Below, piece after piece: positions 1 through 9,535 of a DNA stretch of 34,462 nucleotides. Source of the stretch: Campylobacterota bacterium (lineage in GTDB: Bacteria > Babelota > Babeliae > Babelales > Chromulinivoraceae); the NCBI GenBank assembly GCA_002721975.1, contig PBME01000007.1, positions 64,801-99,262 on the forward strand, read 5' to 3'. A program made the translations under genes and the position numbers. The notes under the pieces are model-generated. The model was not told the origin of the DNA, made no database searches, and was given only the letters and a program-made list of their open reading frames with translations. Within the stretch, counting starts at the first letter, position 1, and the number at the start of each line of letters is the position of its first letter.

Positions 1-2
1 GT

Positions 3-1157
3 TATTGGGGCGAGCCAATACCACTAATTCATTGCGATAATTGTGGTGTCGTACCAGTACCAACAAAAGATTTGCCAGTAACATTACCTGATGTTGAGAA
101 ATATGAACCTACTGGAACAGGTGCATCTCCACTTGAAGCAATTGATGAGTGGGTTAATACTGAATGTCCAGAGTGTGGCGGTCCTGGTAAACGAGAAACA
201 AATACTATGCCTCAATGGGCAGGATCATGTTGGTATTTTTTACGTTACCCAAATCCTAATTATGAAAAAGCAGCATTTGATAAACAAGACATTGATTATT
301 GGTTACCAGTCGATTTGTATGTCGGCGGTGTTGAACATGCGATTTTACATTTATTGTATGCAAGGTTTTATGTTAAATTTTTGCATGATGTAGGTTATTT
401 ACCATTTGATGAACCATTCTTACATTTATTTAACCAAGGTATGGTTTGTAAACTTTCAGAAAAATCAGGCTTAGTAGAAAAAATGTCTAAGTCTAAAGGT
501 AATGTAGTTAATCCAGATGATATTGTTGATACATATGGTTCTGATGTACTTCGTATGTATATGTTATTTATGGGACCACCAGAATTAGATTGTGAGTGGC
601 AAGATGCTGGTATCGAGGGTATCAAGCGTTTTGTAAACAAATTAATTAATTATCTTTCAGATAAACAAACATTGTTAACAGAAAGCCAAAAAGAAGATAT
701 TGAAGTAACGAAACGTTTGCATAAATTGATCAAAGAGATACAAGATCGATTAGCATTATTTAAACCAAATACGGCGATAGCAGCTTTTATGGAATGGGTT
801 AATGATGCAATAAAGCAAAAAATGCAGTTGAGCAAAGAATCAATGCAATCGGTACTATCGTTATTGTCAGTATTTGCTCCTCATGTCAGTTCAGAGCTAC
901 TTGAGACATTGCTTGGTACAAGTTTAGAGCAATCTAGTTGGCCAACATATGATCCAAAAATGGTACAAGTAACAGAAGTTACATATGCGATTCAAGTAAA
1001 TGGTAAGTTACGTGGTACTGTTATTGTATCTAAGGATGCAACACAAAATGATGTTGAGCCGTTAGCTAAAGAACAAATTGCCAAATGGTTAGAAGGTAAG
1101 CAAGTTGTAAAAGTAATTTTCATACCAGGTCGTATGATTAGTTTTGTTATTAGATAA
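3..1157 (+). CDS. leuS: Leucyl-tRNA synthetase, C-terminal part (5' end outside window)
   Basis: Class I aminoacyl-tRNA synthetase that charges tRNA-Leu in the cytoplasm. The frame is open from the first bases, starting with the YWGEPIP segment that follows the CP1 editing domain, so the gene begins upstream of the window. A zinc-ribbon-like CDNC/CPECGG pair comes next, followed by the KMSKS signature (bases 480-494) that binds ATP in the Rossmann catalytic fold. The helical anticodon-binding domain and the small C-terminal domain (QVNGKLRG near base 990) are both present. The end looks normal, and a terminator follows within 20 bases. The HIGH motif and the editing domain lie outside the window. 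Identification is secure from the motifs and their order. Confidence 0.97.
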   Translation, partial: YWGEPIPLIHCDNCGVVPVPTKDLPVTLPDVEKYEPTGTGASPLEAIDEWVNTECPECGGPGKRETNTMPQWAGSCWYFLRYPNPNYEKAAFDKQDIDYWLPVDLYVGGVEHAILHLLYARFYVKFLHDVGYLPFDEPFLHLFNQGMVCKLSEKSGLVEKMSKSKGNVVNPDDIVDTYGSDVLRMYMLFMGPPELDCEWQDAGIEGIKRFVNKLINYLSDKQTLLTESQKEDIEVTKRLHKLIKEIQDRLALFKPNTAIAAFMEWVNDAIKQKMQLSKESMQSVLSLLSVFAPHVSSELLETLLGTSLEQSSWPTYDPKMVQVTEVTYAIQVNGKLRGTVIVSKDATQNDVEPLAKEQIAKWLEGKQVVKVIFIPGRMISFVIR

Positions 1158-1170
1158 AAAAAGATATATA

Positions 1171-1197
1171 AAAACGGAGCATAAAGCTCCGTTTTTT
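1171..1197. terminator. Bidirectional rho-independent terminator after leuS
   Basis: A 10-bp perfect stem (AAAACGGAGC / GCTCCGTTTT) with an ATAAA loop. A T-run follows on the plus strand, and the A-run on the left arm serves the minus strand. It lies between the leuS stop and the stop of the convergent gene at 1196. Confidence 0.88.
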
Positions 1198-2032
1198 ATT
1201 CACTATCATCATCATCATTTAAAAACTGTTTCTTTTTTGTTGAGCTCCCAATAAATAAATTTGAACTATTTGTATGACTTGTAGCGTGAGAAATAGCTGT
1301 ACTCATATATGATGCGAAAGGTTGTTGGTTGCTCCATGTATTATTGGCTGTTTGTTGATTTGTTTTGTGTAAGCTTGTTCCGTTGTGATTTGACTGAGTA
1401 TCTGAATCAGAATCTGTAGCATCAGTTTTGTTATTGTTAGCAAATATTTGTTCTATCTCTTGTTTGATTGATAACAGATATGTATATGTTTTAGGTTTTG
1501 TGTTTTGTAACTTTGAAATGTCTGTATCAGAAAAAATAATTTTGAAGCATTTTTTATTTATGTGATAAATAGTTTGTAGTAATTTTACTAACTTTTCATC
1601 ATTAATATGTTCAAGGTAGATAAAATAAGCAAGAGATTTTCTGTTTCCGGTGTCAACTTTATTGTTACGTTTGATTAAATCAATAAGATACTTTTCTGGA
1701 TTTGGCAAATATTTTCCGCGTGCAAAAATAATTCTTATCAAGCTGTTCATATATTGATTATAACCTTTATTGATAAGCAGTATTAGATTGTCAATGTTAG
1801 CATGTGCATGTAGTGGAGCAGTTAATGTCCACTTGTTTATTAAGTGATTTGGGATTGATTCATATAAACTTTTTAATTCTTCTTGACTTAATTGACATTG
1901 ATTACAATTAATATATAGATATCGATTAGCTAAGTATTTCCAAGATAACTTACTAGACTGATCAGGAGACATTTCTGTTACTTGTTTATGCAAAATATAA
2001 TCAATAGTTTTATGTTTTCGATATCCTCGCAT
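1196..2032 (-). CDS. Hypothetical protein with acidic, low-complexity C-terminus
   Basis: 278 residues, not recognised. The N-terminal ~200 residues are mixed alpha-helical in character, with Cys pairs early on (NCNQC). A stretch near residues 75-100 (ANIDNLILLINKGYN) loosely recalls an ankyrin-type helix pair, but I see no convincing repeats. The last ~80 residues are low complexity, rich in S, T, N and Q, with an Asp/Ser patch and a DDDDSE end. There is no signal peptide. An AAGGA lies about 12 bases upstream of the ATG, a long spacing, so the start is uncertain. It is the last gene of a minus-strand pair with the alpha/beta hydrolase, 168 bases downstream of it, and converges on leuS across a shared terminator. 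Function unknown. Confidence 0.7.
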   Translation of the reverse strand: MRGYRKHKTIDYILHKQVTEMSPDQSSKLSWKYLANRYLYINCNQCQLSQEELKSLYESIPNHLINKWTLTAPLHAHANIDNLILLINKGYNQYMNSLIRIIFARGKYLPNPEKYLIDLIKRNNKVDTGNRKSLAYFIYLEHINDEKLVKLLQTIYHINKKCFKIIFSDTDISKLQNTKPKTYTYLLSIKQEIEQIFANNNKTDATDSDSDTQSNHNGTSLHKTNQQTANNTWSNQQPFASYMSTAISHATSHTNSSNLFIGSSTKKKQFLNDDDDSE

Positions 2033-2200
2033 TGTGTGAATTATTCCTTCATAATATGTATTATCAAATTTTTACTTGCCCATAGAGGTTTGCTGATTTT
2101 TGATAGGTTGTGCCTCTGGTGTATATGAATGTGATTGGCTTTACGAAAGATATATTGAGATATGCTCTCAGATAGTATGATGTAAGAAGCAGATTGTGAA

Positions 2201-3202
2201 TTATGACGATGCTTTGCGATATGCATAGAGTAATATAGCAGCTGTAGTTAGTATTACTGCTACAGTATTGCGCTTTACGCTATATGTATATTGTTGCTGT
2301 AACTTATGTATACATTTTTGTATTTCATAATTAATTTGATCAAGATTATGTTCATACGGTGTCATATCATCTAGTGCGTATTCAGGGTTGTAAGGTAAGT
2401 TGTGTTTTTTGTAAAAACTATGCACAGCTTGTAAGTATGGTTTACGACAAGTATCAGGAGCGTTGTTGCCATACTTGTCTTTGAGCATGAAGCTGTGTCT
2501 ACCATCTTTGATTCGTGCAAAATATACGTTATTAAATCCTTCTTTTTTAAATTCTTTATATAGCTTTAAAGCATGATCAAATGAAACTAATAGATCATTT
2601 TCTGAGTGCAATAGCAAAATAGGTAAATTTTTATTTTTGATATTTTTGATTGCATCAAAAGGGGTAATGCTATTATACGGGTACGCAGGAAATATTGTTG
2701 AAAAAACTGTTGTATCATATGATAAATGTATGCCTAATAGGGCAAGCTTGCCATGTAAGGTTGCGGGCATGTTAGCAGGTGCAGCGTCTAAAACGATAGC
2801 AGCAACATTAGTTGGATTATGAGTGCTTACTTCTCCTATGATAGCTGCAGCACCACGTGAACAGCCATATAAAATAAGTTGATCATGAGAATGACTTTGT
2901 ACCGTTTGATGAACTGTTTGTATGTCTTGGTTTTGCCCCATATACATATTGGACCTGTTAAATGGTTTGCCTAGTGAAGTTGATACTTCACTTGCTAGAC
3001 GATTAATATCGTATTTTGTTTCTTTTATAGTGTCTGGAAAAGTTAATGCTGTATTGTGTGCAGCATCAGTAGCAATAGCTTCTATAAATCGATTCATTTG
3101 TTGTGGACCATCAATAATACCATGAGCATATACGGTATAAAAATCACTAAAGATAGCAGTAGTGCTTAAGCATAGTAAAGTAAATAATGATCTGTAAAAC
3201 AT
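2201..3202 (-). CDS. Exported alpha/beta-hydrolase-fold protein with C-terminal membrane anchor
   Basis: Predicted serine hydrolase; substrate unknown. Residue numbers count from an ATG six bases further upstream (3208). They show an N-terminal hydrophobic signal (about 4-20), the nucleophile elbow GCSRG with Ser117, an acidic residue in SENDLLV (Asp205) and the catalytic His in GRHSF (His238). Order and spacing are as in the Ser-Asp-His triad of the alpha/beta hydrolase family. A hydrophobic helix near residues 314-330 followed by RKASS could anchor it in a membrane. I prefer the ATG at 3202 because AAGGA lies five bases before it, whereas the upstream ATG overlaps that AAGGA. It could be an esterase, a thioesterase or a peptidase of the prolyl-oligopeptidase type; the sequence does not decide. 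Confidence 0.85.
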   Translation of the reverse strand: MFYRSLFTLLCLSTTAIFSDFYTVYAHGIIDGPQQMNRFIEAIATDAAHNTALTFPDTIKETKYDINRLASEVSTSLGKPFNRSNMYMGQNQDIQTVHQTVQSHSHDQLILYGCSRGAAAIIGEVSTHNPTNVAAIVLDAAPANMPATLHGKLALLGIHLSYDTTVFSTIFPAYPYNSITPFDAIKNIKNKNLPILLLHSENDLLVSFDHALKLYKEFKKEGFNNVYFARIKDGRHSFMLKDKYGNNAPDTCRKPYLQAVHSFYKKHNLPYNPEYALDDMTPYEHNLDQINYEIQKCIHKLQQQYTYSVKRNTVAVILTTAAILLYAYRKASS

Positions 3203-3315
3203 AAGCATCCTTGTTTTTGGGTAATCGATTTCTATATAATCAGAATACTATATATCCTACATGTGTGCAAAAGGGCTTATAGAAATAAATTTATATTTAA
3301 TAAAGGGGTAGGGAA

Positions 3316-3924
3316 ATGATGTTTTATGTAATTATAATGTTGTTCATGCTAAGTACAGATATGATTGGATCTGATAACACAGAACAGCAAAAAACAGAAC
3401 AACAAAAGCAAGAAGATCAAGAATATGCAAATAAGTATGCCGCTTTAGTTGAACAAATACGACAAAAACGTGAACAGTCTGTAAGCGATGTAAAAAATAC
3501 GCAAAACAATGATCAAGACCAGCAACAAAATAATAATCAGGTACAAGCTGAGCAGCAAGACAAAACTAAGAAAAAAGAAAAAAAGAAACAACAAACACAA
3601 CAATTTGGTGGATTTCTTTCCGATACCGAAGAGCCTTTTGCTTCTGAAGAAGAAGCTGCAGAATATGTAAAATATACAAAATTAGGAGATGATCTGTTTG
3701 GTCATAAAACTACAAGTAACGGTGCGGTTAATAGTGCTATGGCAAGCAGTACGAGTTTATTAAATTCACAGTTATTGCATCCTGGTAATGAAAATTTTCA
3801 ACGATATAATGCACAAAAAAATTGGTATGTATCAAGTTCAGAAGATGGAACCGATAAGGAAAAGAGCACAGAGGTTCAAAAGTTGGTAGATTCTGATGAT
3901 GATGAGCAAACCAATAAAAAGTAA
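3316..3924 (+). CDS. Exported Q/N/K-rich disordered protein
   Basis: 202 residues, family not recognised. A hydrophobic N-terminus (MMFYVIIMLFMLSTDMIG) looks like a signal peptide. The rest is highly charged and polar, with long Gln- and Lys-rich runs (residues ~25-95), a QFGGFLSDTEEPF segment and an acidic tail (DSDDDEQTNKK). It is probably disordered or coiled coil outside the cell membrane. AGGGG/GGG precedes the ATG. It is transcribed divergently from the hydrolase and lies 76 bases upstream of uvrB without a clear terminator between them. The acidic end resembles the tail of the orphan at 1196-2032. Function unknown. Confidence 0.7.
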   Translation: MMFYVIIMLFMLSTDMIGSDNTEQQKTEQQKQEDQEYANKYAALVEQIRQKREQSVSDVKNTQNNDQDQQQNNNQVQAEQQDKTKKKEKKKQQTQQFGGFLSDTEEPFASEEEAAEYVKYTKLGDDLFGHKTTSNGAVNSAMASSTSLLNSQLLHPGNENFQRYNAQKNWYVSSSEDGTDKEKSTEVQKLVDSDDDEQTNKK

Positions 3925-3940
3925 ATACAGGCAAGCTTTT

Positions 3941-3967
3941 TTGTAATTATTTTATTTAGGTTATACT
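3941..3967 (+). promoter_or_regulatory. Possible promoter of uvrB
   Basis: TTGTAA (3941-3946) and TATACT (3962-3967) are 15 bases apart, a short spacing. The TATACT is good and lies 33 bases before the uvrB ATG. The -35 is weak and could be positioned a few bases earlier. Confidence 0.35.
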
Positions 3968-4000
3968 GATAGTACAAATTTTGTTAAGGATATCTGTACT

Positions 4001-5968
4001 ATGAGTTTATTTAAATTACATTTGCCATTTAAGCCAGCAGGTGATCAACAACAAGCAATTAAAAAATTAGAGAATCATTCAGGTAAAAAGTCAACTTTGT
4101 TAGGTGTAACCGGTTCTGGTAAGACATTTACGATAGCTAATGTTATAGCGAAACAAAACAAACCAGTTATTGTGCTTGCACCTAATAAAACATTGGCAGC
4201 ACAATTATATGAAGAATTTTCATTATTTTTTCCAGAAAATAAAGTATGTTACTTCGTTAGTTATTATGACTATTATCAGCCAGAGTCATACTTGCCAGCT
4301 CAAGATATTTACATCCCTAAAGAAACTAAAATAAACTCAGAAATAGAGCGATTACGTATAGAAGCTGCTGCAAGTTTAATGCAGCGACGAGATGTTATCA
4401 TCATAGCTTCAGTTTCATGCATTTACTCTTTAGGTAATCCGCAAGATTATGAAGAACAAGCATTTCCATTAACAGTAGGCCAGCAGATACATCGTCGTGA
4501 TGTAATAAAAAAACTTATCTTTGTACAGTATGATCGCAATGAAGTTGATAAGAAAAGCGGTACGTTTCAAGTTATGGGCGATACTATTGAAGTTCATGTA
4601 CCGTATGAAAAGCATAAAAAGTTGCGTATCGAATTATTTGGTGACGAGATAGATTCTTTAGCATGGGTTAATAAACAAAATAATAATGTCATCGAAAAAA
4701 TTACAGAAACCGTTATCTTCCCAGCAAAAAACTTTGTAACATCGCAATCAGTTAAAGAAAAAGCAGTTACTGCAATCAAGCAAGAATTATATGATTATTT
4801 ACCAACGTTAGAAAATGAATCATATCGCGACCGCTTGCAAAAGCGTGTGTTGCATGATGTTGAAATGATAGAAGAAACAGGCTTTTGTAGTGGAATAGAA
4901 AATTATTCTATTTATTTTGATGGTCGTCAAACAGGTCAGGCACCATATTGTTTGTTTGATTTTTTTGATAAAGATGATTTTTTGTTGATTGTGGACGAAT
5001 CACATATTGCTTTGCCGCAGTTACGTGGGATGTACCACGGAGATAGAGCTCGAAAAGAAGCTCTTGTGAATTTTGGTTTTCGATTGCCATCTGCATTTGA
5101 TAATAGGCCTTTAAAGTTTGAAGAAACAGAAAAGTTTTTTAGTAATGCTATTTTTGTGTCAGCAACTCCTGGATCATACGAACTTGAACATTCTGATCAG
5201 ATAGTAGAACAAATTATTAGACCTACAGGGCTACTTGATCCTGTCGTTGAGATTCATGGACGTAAAAATCAAATTGATGATTTGTATCAACAAATTACTG
5301 CTACAACAGCCAAAGGATTTCGTAGCTTGGTTACGGTTTTGACCAAGCGAATGGCAGAGGAACTAGCCACATTTTTACAAGAGAAAAAAATTAAAGTTTG
5401 TTATCTACATAGTGATTTAAAAACTCCTCAACGTACCGAAATATTACAAAAATTGCGTATGGGGGTATTTGATTGTATCGTTGGGGTTAATTTGCTTCGT
5501 GAAGGTTTAGATTTACCTGAAGTTGCTTTTGTTGCAGTGATGGATGCTGATATAGAAGGTTTTTTACGTGATAAACGATCATTGATACAGATTATTGGTC
5601 GAGCTGCTCGTAATACCGATAGTGTTGTGCGATTATATGCTGATAAGATTACAGACTCTATGAAGTTTGCTTTACGAGAAACAGAACGTCGTCGTATGCT
5701 ACAGCAAGAATATAATGAAAAGTATGGCATTATTCCGCAAACAGTAAAGCGAGATATTACGAAATCAATTTCTAAAAATGCTTTACAATTATCAATTGAA
5801 CAAGCTTCAAATAAAAATAAATCAAAAAAGCAAAAAACATTATCAGAGCAAGAGAAACAAAAACTTATTCTTGAGCTAGAAGAAAAAATGAAAGTAGCTG
5901 CAGCAAACCTTGATTTTGAAACAGCTATAGCTTTGCGTGATCAGGTATTAAAGTTAAAAGCTAGTTAA
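4001..5968 (+). CDS. uvrB: UvrABC excinuclease subunit B
   Basis: Damage-verification helicase of nucleotide excision repair; it binds UvrA, inserts its hairpin at lesions and recruits UvrC. 655 residues, normal length. Visible features: Walker A GVTGSGKT (residues 35-42), the beta-hairpin segment YYDYYQPE (88-95), the DESH helicase motif II, helicase motifs V/VI in the second RecA fold (LLREGLDLPE; QIIGRAARN), and the C-terminal UVR motif that contacts UvrC (about 620-655, ending in FETAIALRDQVLKLK). AAGGA precedes the ATG. A strong terminator follows. No other uvr genes are in the window. Confidence 0.98.
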   Translation: MSLFKLHLPFKPAGDQQQAIKKLENHSGKKSTLLGVTGSGKTFTIANVIAKQNKPVIVLAPNKTLAAQLYEEFSLFFPENKVCYFVSYYDYYQPESYLPAQDIYIPKETKINSEIERLRIEAAASLMQRRDVIIIASVSCIYSLGNPQDYEEQAFPLTVGQQIHRRDVIKKLIFVQYDRNEVDKKSGTFQVMGDTIEVHVPYEKHKKLRIELFGDEIDSLAWVNKQNNNVIEKITETVIFPAKNFVTSQSVKEKAVTAIKQELYDYLPTLENESYRDRLQKRVLHDVEMIEETGFCSGIENYSIYFDGRQTGQAPYCLFDFFDKDDFLLIVDESHIALPQLRGMYHGDRARKEALVNFGFRLPSAFDNRPLKFEETEKFFSNAIFVSATPGSYELEHSDQIVEQIIRPTGLLDPVVEIHGRKNQIDDLYQQITATTAKGFRSLVTVLTKRMAEELATFLQEKKIKVCYLHSDLKTPQRTEILQKLRMGVFDCIVGVNLLREGLDLPEVAFVAVMDADIEGFLRDKRSLIQIIGRAARNTDSVVRLYADKITDSMKFALRETERRRMLQQEYNEKYGIIPQTVKRDITKSISKNALQLSIEQASNKNKSKKQKTLSEQEKQKLILELEEKMKVAAANLDFETAIALRDQVLKLKAS

Positions 5969-5981
5969 GTATACCGGATAT

Positions 5982-6020
5982 AAGAAAAAAGAGACGCTTT
6001 AGCAACGTCTCTTTTTTCTT
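5982..6020. terminator. Bidirectional terminator between uvrB and the 6033 gene
   Basis: A 15-bp inverted repeat (AAGAAAAAAGAGACG / CGTCTCTTTTTTCTT) with a nine-base loop. T-runs are present in both directions. It separates two convergent genes. Confidence 0.88.
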
Positions 6021-6032
6021 GTATGTGTAATA

Positions 6033-6617
6033 TTACCTATTAAACATCTTGTATAGTTTATCAGCTGTATACGTATAGCTTTTTTTCTTATCGTTAGATG
6101 TTAGTTTGATTTTAGTATCTCCATCAAGTTGATTAATGTATGCGAGTGCTGCTTGTCGATCTCCTTGAATTTTACCTTGTCTATCAAGAAAGAGTAAAGA
6201 TTGAATTTCTTTGATCAACGTACGAGGTTGTTGTATTTTCATTCTACGATTTAACTCGTCATTTATTTCTTGTTTTAGGTACTTAGCAAGAACTTTGTTT
6301 CCGTTAGCAATAGTAACTTTTTCTGAGTTTGGGATAGAAGCAGCTGATATTGCAATTTTTTCAAGATCTTGTGTTGTGACAGGGAATAAAAGTTCTCCAT
6401 TTTGATTTAAAGTTAATTTTTTTAAAAGTGGGCTAGGTCTAGAAAAACTATCAGTACTATAGGTTATACTTTCGCCTCCAACAGTCAGTGGTAATTCTGT
6501 TGCTAAGTGAAATGCTGCAGCGACATCTTGCGATGCATCTAAGTTTGTTGTGTTTGCAACAATAGGTGAACATAATGTACATATTGCTAAAGTTGCTAGC
6601 TTTTTATACATGTTCAT
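6033..6617 (-). CDS. Small exported hypothetical protein
   Basis: 194 residues, not recognised. The N-terminus (MNMYKKLATLAICTLC, then PIVANT) is a typical signal peptide with cleavage likely near residue 21. The mature part mixes beta-type sequence (about 45-110) with a helical region containing LAKYLKQEINDELNRR, and ends in KKSYTYTADKLYKMFNR. There are no membrane segments after the signal, so it is likely periplasmic or secreted. AAGGAG lies six to seven bases upstream of the ATG at 6617, fixing the start. It is a single gene between the uvrB terminator and the divergent M3 peptidase. Confidence 0.75.
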   Translation of the reverse strand: MNMYKKLATLAICTLCSPIVANTTNLDASQDVAAAFHLATELPLTVGGESITYSTDSFSRPSPLLKKLTLNQNGELLFPVTTQDLEKIAISAASIPNSEKVTIANGNKVLAKYLKQEINDELNRRMKIQQPRTLIKEIQSLLFLDRQGKIQGDRQAALAYINQLDGDTKIKLTSNDKKKSYTYTADKLYKMFNR

Positions 6618-6779
6618 AAATATCTCCTTTTATGATTTGATGATAACATTATGAGTATCCTAATCAATTTCTAGTAAAAAATGCAAGTTTGTTTAGAAAT
6701 CATTGAGAGTATTGAGCTTATAAATTCGACTGTGATACGGTAAGTTTCAAGTAGGCTATTTATTCTAGGAGTATGTGTT

Positions 6780-8870
6780 GTGAAAAAAATAATCATAATG
6801 TTGTGTATTGTGACATTTGTATTGAATGGATGTAAACGCAAGCAAGGTGCACAAGAGCGACTATGCACAAGGATAGATATAGACCGTATTATTGATCTTT
6901 TGCCTACAACAAATATAGAAGCAAAAAGTTTAGCTGATAGTGCTATACAAACAATGAATGATATGATTACATCGTTAGATAGTATTCCTGCACAGCAAAA
7001 AGATTTTAGTAATACTATTCGTGCTTATGATTCAGCAAAATTTCATTTTTTAACACATAAAAATATTTTATCAGCTGTTAGCGTATTAGCATCAGATACT
7101 GCATTGCAAACTGCAGCTCATCAGCAGCTACATGCTTTGAACCAATATGAAACAGATGTGCTTGATAGAAATGCAACCATATATCAAGCATTGAAAGATT
7201 ATTATGATTATGGTAAAGATACGCAGCGAAAAACAGTAGCAGGTAAACATTTTTTACAGCAAATGTTACAAAGGTTTGAACATAAAGGAGTACTCTTACC
7301 AGTTGCTCAGCGTGCAGATATTGTTAAGCTTGAGCAACAGATTAATCAGCTTGCAGGTCAATATGCAGGAAATATCGTATATGACACACGAAGTTTGGTT
7401 ATGCCTCAGGATGATTTATATGGGTTACCATCATCGTTTATGCAAACATTACAGCAAAATGAGCAAGGTAATTATGTTTTGCCATTAGATTATGAAACGT
7501 TTTTTATGGTGATGGAAAATTGTCTTGTACAACGTACCAGACAAGAGTATTTTGTTGCTTTTGGTCAGCGTGCATATCCTCAAAATGTAACAGTCTTACA
7601 ACAATTATTGAAAAAACGTCATCAATTGGCTACTTATTTTAATTATCCTGATTTTGCTTCATATCAATTGTCTAATCAGATGGTTAAAACACCTAAAAGA
7701 GCAGAACATTTTTTATGGGGTCTTGTGCATCAATTACAAAAGTATGATCAACAAGATTTTGAAGAAGTAATAAAAAACTTGCCGCCTTCTGTAACATTAA
7801 CAAAGTCAGGACAACTTAATCCTTGGGATGAAGCTTTAGTAAAATCATGGTATCGTAAAAAACATTTTCATGTTGATGATTATCAATTATCAGATTATTT
7901 TCCACTAGAACATACATTAACAGAGTTGTTTCGATTGTTTCATAATTTCTTTCATATAGAGTTTATTAAACAAGATGGTCATGAACAGCAATTATGGGGA
8001 TCAGATGTTATATGCTATAAAGTACGATCTTTAACCAAGCAGGTAGTATTAGGATATCTATTTTTAGATTTGTATAAACATTCATATAAGCGTATCACAG
8101 AGCCTTGTCATATGATGCTTATTCCTACGATTAAAGATGATTGCAGTATTCCATGTGCTGGGGCATCTGTAGTTGTCGCTAATTTTAATACACCGGTAGA
8201 TGATAAACCAACGTTATTAGAATTGCATGATGTAAAAACATTATTTCATGAATTAGGACATGCGTTACATGCATTATTTGGATCAGCATGTTTTGCTGAT
8301 TTTGCAGGAACGCAGGTAGTTAAAGATTTTGTAGAAGTACCTTCATTAATGTTAGAATATTGGCTAGATGATCCATCTGTTATTCGATTCATTAGCAGTC
8401 ATTATCAAACTAATCAGCATTTATCACATGATAAAATTGAGCAAATTGTATCAGCTCAAAAATTTGGCTTAGCAGGTAGAATGTTAAAGCAACTGTTTTT
8501 AAGTTTAGTTGCTTTACAGATTTCTCGATCAGGTCATGATACACATATTCATAAAATGATCGAAAAACTATATAAAGCAATATTTAAACATATCGCTTAT
8601 GATCCACATCATTACTTAGAATATAATTTTACACATATGGCAAATTATGCGGCATCATACTATACATATGTTTGGTCCCGTGTTATTGCTGCAGATTTAT
8701 TTCAACATATTCAACATCATGGTGGCATACATAGTAATGATATTGGCAAAGAATATGTACACGATATACTAAATCCTGGAGGATTCGTTCCGCCATATAG
8801 TATGATTAAAAAGTTTTTAAATCGACCATTTAACAATAAAGCATTTTTACAGCAATTTGAGACAAAGTAG
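6780..8870 (+). CDS. M3 family zinc metallopeptidase, predicted lipoprotein
   Basis: Oligopeptidase of the thimet oligopeptidase/Dcp/PrlC type, which cleaves short peptides. 696 residues, normal for M3A. Zinc motif HELGH is at residues 490-494. The third ligand should lie 25 residues later, and Glu519 in DFVEVPS sits there. The C-terminal substrate-binding segment (YYTYVWSRVIAADLF) is also typical. Unusually for the family, it starts with a lipoprotein signal (KKIIIMLCIVTFVLNGC; Cys18 in LNGC), so it probably acts in the periplasm on imported or host peptides. The start is GTG with AGGAG eight bases upstream. The recO-like gene follows after ten bases. Confidence 0.93.
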   Translation: MKKIIIMLCIVTFVLNGCKRKQGAQERLCTRIDIDRIIDLLPTTNIEAKSLADSAIQTMNDMITSLDSIPAQQKDFSNTIRAYDSAKFHFLTHKNILSAVSVLASDTALQTAAHQQLHALNQYETDVLDRNATIYQALKDYYDYGKDTQRKTVAGKHFLQQMLQRFEHKGVLLPVAQRADIVKLEQQINQLAGQYAGNIVYDTRSLVMPQDDLYGLPSSFMQTLQQNEQGNYVLPLDYETFFMVMENCLVQRTRQEYFVAFGQRAYPQNVTVLQQLLKKRHQLATYFNYPDFASYQLSNQMVKTPKRAEHFLWGLVHQLQKYDQQDFEEVIKNLPPSVTLTKSGQLNPWDEALVKSWYRKKHFHVDDYQLSDYFPLEHTLTELFRLFHNFFHIEFIKQDGHEQQLWGSDVICYKVRSLTKQVVLGYLFLDLYKHSYKRITEPCHMMLIPTIKDDCSIPCAGASVVVANFNTPVDDKPTLLELHDVKTLFHELGHALHALFGSACFADFAGTQVVKDFVEVPSLMLEYWLDDPSVIRFISSHYQTNQHLSHDKIEQIVSAQKFGLAGRMLKQLFLSLVALQISRSGHDTHIHKMIEKLYKAIFKHIAYDPHHYLEYNFTHMANYAASYYTYVWSRVIAADLFQHIQHHGGIHSNDIGKEYVHDILNPGGFVPPYSMIKKFLNRPFNNKAFLQQFETK

Positions 8871-8880
8871 TAAAGTAATC

Positions 8881-9432
8881 ATGAAAACACATTCTTTGGT
8901 AACACAAGCATTTGTATTAAAAAACTATATACCTGAAAAGTATAAAGTTGTTATTTTGCATAAACAATTAGGTAAAATAACATGTGTTTATAAAGGCAAT
9001 AAAAATAAAGCAGCTCGATTATGTACTGGTTCTTTAATTGTTTGTACTATTGAACAACAAAAATCTTGGTATGAAATTGTTGATGTAGATATTATGTTTA
9101 TTCCTTTAACCTCTTCGGTTACAGAGCTGACTTTTTTTCATCATATAGTATTACTATGTTTAAAATTATTGCCTGGAGGTATAGCAGTAGGTGAGCTTTT
9201 TGATTATTTATTATATGTTTATAACAATATTGCTCAATTATCTGATCAAGGAAGAGACGTAGTGTTATTACGATTGTTTTTATTGTTTGATATGTTGCCT
9301 GAGCATAAACAGATGTATCGATGTGCAATACAAGATCCATATAATATAGAAAATTTGTCTGAGCAACAAACTACTGAATTTATTGCAATTTGTTGGCGTA
9401 GATTTTATCAAGAAGTTCAAACTTTTTCATAG
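8881..9432 (+). CDS. recO: RecO-like DNA repair protein
   Basis: Likely recombination mediator that helps load RecA on SSB-coated DNA with RecR. From the ATG at 8881 it has 184 residues, shorter than typical RecO (~240). The first ~75 residues follow the RecO N-terminal OB-fold pattern: TQAFVLKNYIPEKYKVVILHK, then LGKITCVYKGNKNK, then a beta strand YEIVDVDIMF. The remainder is helical and poorly conserved, and I see no Cys zinc site. A frame extension to a TTG at 8857 would overlap the peptidase stop, and no good ribosome site supports it. No strong SD precedes the ATG either, which suggests coupling to the peptidase gene. Moderately sure. Confidence 0.65.
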   Translation: MKTHSLVTQAFVLKNYIPEKYKVVILHKQLGKITCVYKGNKNKAARLCTGSLIVCTIEQQKSWYEIVDVDIMFIPLTSSVTELTFFHHIVLLCLKLLPGGIAVGELFDYLLYVYNNIAQLSDQGRDVVLLRLFLLFDMLPEHKQMYRCAIQDPYNIENLSEQQTTEFIAICWRRFYQEVQTFS

Positions 9433-9535
9433 TTTTAAAAAAATTGTTAAAAATTTATTGCTGTCATCTCATTTATTAGTTAGCTTGAATGCACAGAAGA
9501 TATTGTTTTGATTGTTTGCTTTGCGAGGTTGTTGT

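Noticed and set aside
2041-2226. 61-codon frame between the 1196 orphan and the hydrolase (minus strand)
   Set aside because: It overlaps the hydrolase 3' end by 26 bases, is His/Ile-rich without domain character, and does not join either neighbour in a sensible frame. Kept only as a remote possibility of a small protein.
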